Shown here: positions 62,608 to 64,000 of the stretch, piece by piece
Position numbering within the stretch: position 1 is the stretch's first letter
How the letters are laid out: each line of letters begins with the position of its first letter
Program-made: the position numbers and the translations under genes
Source of the DNA: JAKFEW01 sp036675505
Lineage (GTDB): Bacteria; Cyanobacteriota; Sericytochromatia; S15B-MN24; JAQBPE01
Reading direction: 5' to 3'
DNA: 64,000 nucleotides
Assembly: GCA_036675505.1 (NCBI GenBank)
Contig: JAKFEW010000093.1
Location: 1-64,000, forward strand
The notes under the pieces: model-generated
What the model was told of the DNA's origin: nothing
The model's input: the letters and a program-made list of their open reading frames with translations, nothing else
The model's database searches: none

Positions 62608-63785
62608 GGCTTGGTGGCGGCCTCCAGGCCGCGCCGCGCGAGCGCGATGATCCGGTTGGCGCCGGCCAGGTCGCCCTGGTGGATGGTCTGGAGGAAGTTG
62701 TTGGTCAAGGTGTTGCCCGGGTGCGCCTCGCCGAAGCCCATCTGCGGGCCCACCTTCGCGGCGCGCCAGAGCTCGCTCTCGGGCAGCTTGAATATGCCGG
62801 CCCCGACGGGCGCGAGCGGCTGCACGGATTTCCCGACCACGCCGAGCATGTCCTCCGCATGGGTGCGGGTCAGGTGCTTGGTCAGGTAGTAGAAGTGGTT
62901 GGCGTCGTCGCTGTAGGCGAAGCGCTGGCCGGCGATCTTCGCGATCGCGCCGTTGGTCTCGTGGAAGCTCTTGCCGCTCGCCACGGCGTCGATGATCGCT
63001 TCTTTCTGCGCCGGCGTGATCTTCCAGCCTTGGAAGCTCCAATCGAGGTGCTCCATCATCGCCGTCCGCGCCTGGGGCGAAAGCGCCTGCCCGGGTACGA
63101 CCTTCGCGACGGTGGCCTCGAGGTCCGCGAGCCGCTTCGGCATGTTCGCCGCGTAGGCCCGCATGGCTTCCGCTTCGGCGGCCGCGAGCGAGGCGGCGCG
63201 GGCGGCCTGCGCGGCGCGGAAGGCGTCGAGGGCCTGCTTGCCCGCGAAGCCCGCCGAGGCCAGGTCGAAGACGCCCTGGCCGATCTGCTCGAAGTCGCGT
63301 TCGGCGAGGTCGAGCGCGCCCTTCGCATGGTGGTCGCGGGCGGCCATGATGCCCTTCACCAAATTCACGCCGCCCTTGATGCCGAAGAACGCGGCCATGG
63401 CGCCGAAGAGCACCGGCACCGCGAAAGGCGCGATCGCTGCCGCGCCGACCGCGGTCAGGGCGAGCGGCAGGCCCCAGGTGAGCGCCGCGACGGCCGCGAG
63501 GCCGCCGCCGAGCACCAGGGCGGTCTGGGCCGGGCGGTGCTTGAAGCCGTCGATCAGCGAGAAGACCGGGTAGGCGAGGCCGCGGGCGAAGAACTTCAGG
63601 GCCTGGTCCAGCGTGAACTTCCCGTCGTGGCCGGTCGGCCCGGCCGGCTGGCGGGCGGTCGACGACCAGTTGGCGTCGTCGCGGGCAATCGCGGGCGCGG
63701 CAGGCGTGGCCTCCGACGGCCGGGGCGCCTCGGCGGCCAGGGGCGTGCCCTGGGCGGTAGACGAGGAGACGCGGTTGAAGGTCAT
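62604..63785 (-). CDS. Predicted membrane-associated protein, unknown
   Basis: 393 residues from ATG 63785 (MTFNRVSSSTAQGTPLAAE); an AAGGAA-like site lies upstream. An unstructured N-terminus (55 residues), two or three hydrophobic segments (about residues 90-145; ALVLGGGLAAVAALTWGLPLALTAVGAAAIAPFAVPVLFGAMAAFFG), a long Ala-rich helical region (FDLASAGFAGKQALDAFRAAQAARAASLAAAEAEAM) and a globular C-terminus (HPGNTLTNNFLQTIHQGDLAGANRIIALARRG). No family recognised. The hydrophobic block would also suit a pore-forming or secreted-effector protein, but nothing confirms that. Confidence 0.7.
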   Translation of the reverse strand: MTFNRVSSSTAQGTPLAAEAPRPSEATPAAPAIARDDANWSSTARQPAGPTGHDGKFTLDQALKFFARGLAYPVFSLIDGFKHRPAQTALVLGGGLAAVAALTWGLPLALTAVGAAAIAPFAVPVLFGAMAAFFGIKGGVNLVKGIMAARDHHAKGALDLAERDFEQIGQGVFDLASAGFAGKQALDAFRAAQAARAASLAAAEAEAMRAYAANMPKRLADLEATVAKVVPGQALSPQARTAMMEHLDWSFQGWKITPAQKEAIIDAVASGKSFHETNGAIAKIAGQRFAYSDDANHFYYLTKHLTRTHAEDMLGVVGKSVQPLAPVGAGIFKLPESELWRAAKVGPQMGFGEAHPGNTLTNNFLQTIHQGDLAGANRIIALARRGLEAATKP

Positions 63786-63913
63786 GACGACTGCTTCCTT
63801 CCCCGCCCCATGGCGGCCGAGGGATTTACACCCCGCCGCCGCGCGCTCGAAACGCCGTGGCGGCATCTGGTCGGGTAGGTGGCGAGCGGGCATGCGTGGG
63901 TAAAAGAGCCTCC

Positions 63914-64000
63914 GTGACCTCACTCTTCGCCGACTACCGCCTCGACGGCTTCTACGACGAACTCTTCGCCAACCCCGGAGAACCGCGTCCCCACTATCGT
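63914..64000 (+). CDS. Circularly permuted ATP-grasp protein (DUF404/COG2308), 3' partial
   Basis: Starts at GTG 63914 and runs off the window after 29 codons: TSLFADYRLDGFYDELFANP..EPRPHYR. This is the conserved opening of the CP_ATPgrasp_2 (DUF404/DUF407) family (F-x-x-Y-x-x-D-x-x-Y-DE(L/M)F..PRPHY). Such genes usually sit beside an alpha-E domain and a transglutaminase-like protease gene and form peptide or amide bonds of unknown products. Confidence 0.7.
   Translation, partial: MTSLFADYRLDGFYDELFANPGEPRPHYR

Overview
The window is a high-GC, gene-dense bacterial chromosome segment. It holds flagellin genes, a lipoprotein complement, Wzx flippase and sugar-nucleotide genes, which suggests a motile, envelope-rich, free-living bacterium. 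Lineage cannot be fixed from 64 kb. The folate-dependent trmFO, the RuvX-DUF1292 pair, a SulP/BicA-like transporter and many Thr-Pro-linked beta-propeller lipoproteins would fit a non-photosynthetic relative of Cyanobacteria, but this is a low-confidence guess. No rRNA, tRNA or CRISPR array was seen.

Layout. 1-1.2 kb: end of an MBOAT O-acyltransferase. 1.2-8.7 kb (minus): small membrane protein, topA, a lipid kinase coupled to a tiny membrane protein, a split transketolase, a two-domain VOC protein and a GNAT acetyltransferase. 8.7-12.7 kb (minus): four glycosyltransferases. 12.7-19.9 kb: an accessory island with two related beta-helix proteins, the second translationally coupled to an HTH-PIN toxin-antitoxin-like pair, then an AT-richer decay zone (IS66 transposase fragment, small orphan ORF, broken hicA next to intact hicB, a scrap of a third beta-helix gene). 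19.9-22.8 kb: two beta-propeller lipoproteins. 22.8-26.3 kb (minus): MDR oxidoreductase, GT2 and flippase. 26.3-29.7 kb: trmFO, tdk and a soluble histidine kinase. 29.9-34.6 kb: four tandem short flagellins and a TPR protein. 34.6-36.5 kb: a third propeller lipoprotein (minus). 36.9-39.7 kb: TPR-glycosyltransferase coupled to a HerA-like ATPase. 39.7-44.8 kb (minus): GH31 glucosidase, PRC-barrel, DUF1292, ruvX and another TPR-glycosyltransferase. 45-50.9 kb: a tightly overlapping operon for a C-methylated deoxysugar (rfbF, C-methyltransferase, epimerase, acyltransferase, SDR, CmcI-like methyltransferase, GT2). 51-53.2 kb: unknown membrane protein, ArsR-DUF2087 regulator with a long operator palindrome, secreted DUF4424-like protein. 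53.3-62.1 kb: a 1588-residue DUF4011/SF1 helicase-nuclease-DUF3320 protein overlapping a SulP-STAS-RCK_C fusion transporter, followed by ktrA and ktrB. The window ends with a receiver protein, an unknown membrane protein and the start of a circularly permuted ATP-grasp gene.

Points that stand out: each of the first three flagellin genes has a leader hairpin presenting AAGGA in its loop about 26-31 bases before the ribosome binding site, as CsrA targets do; seven genes without a clear Shine-Dalgarno have a TANNNT box 6-7 bases before the start codon, suggesting leaderless transcripts; an anion transporter carries the same C-terminal RCK_C ligand domain as the adjacent KtrA; and hicA carries an in-frame TAG exactly where the family usually has tryptophan.
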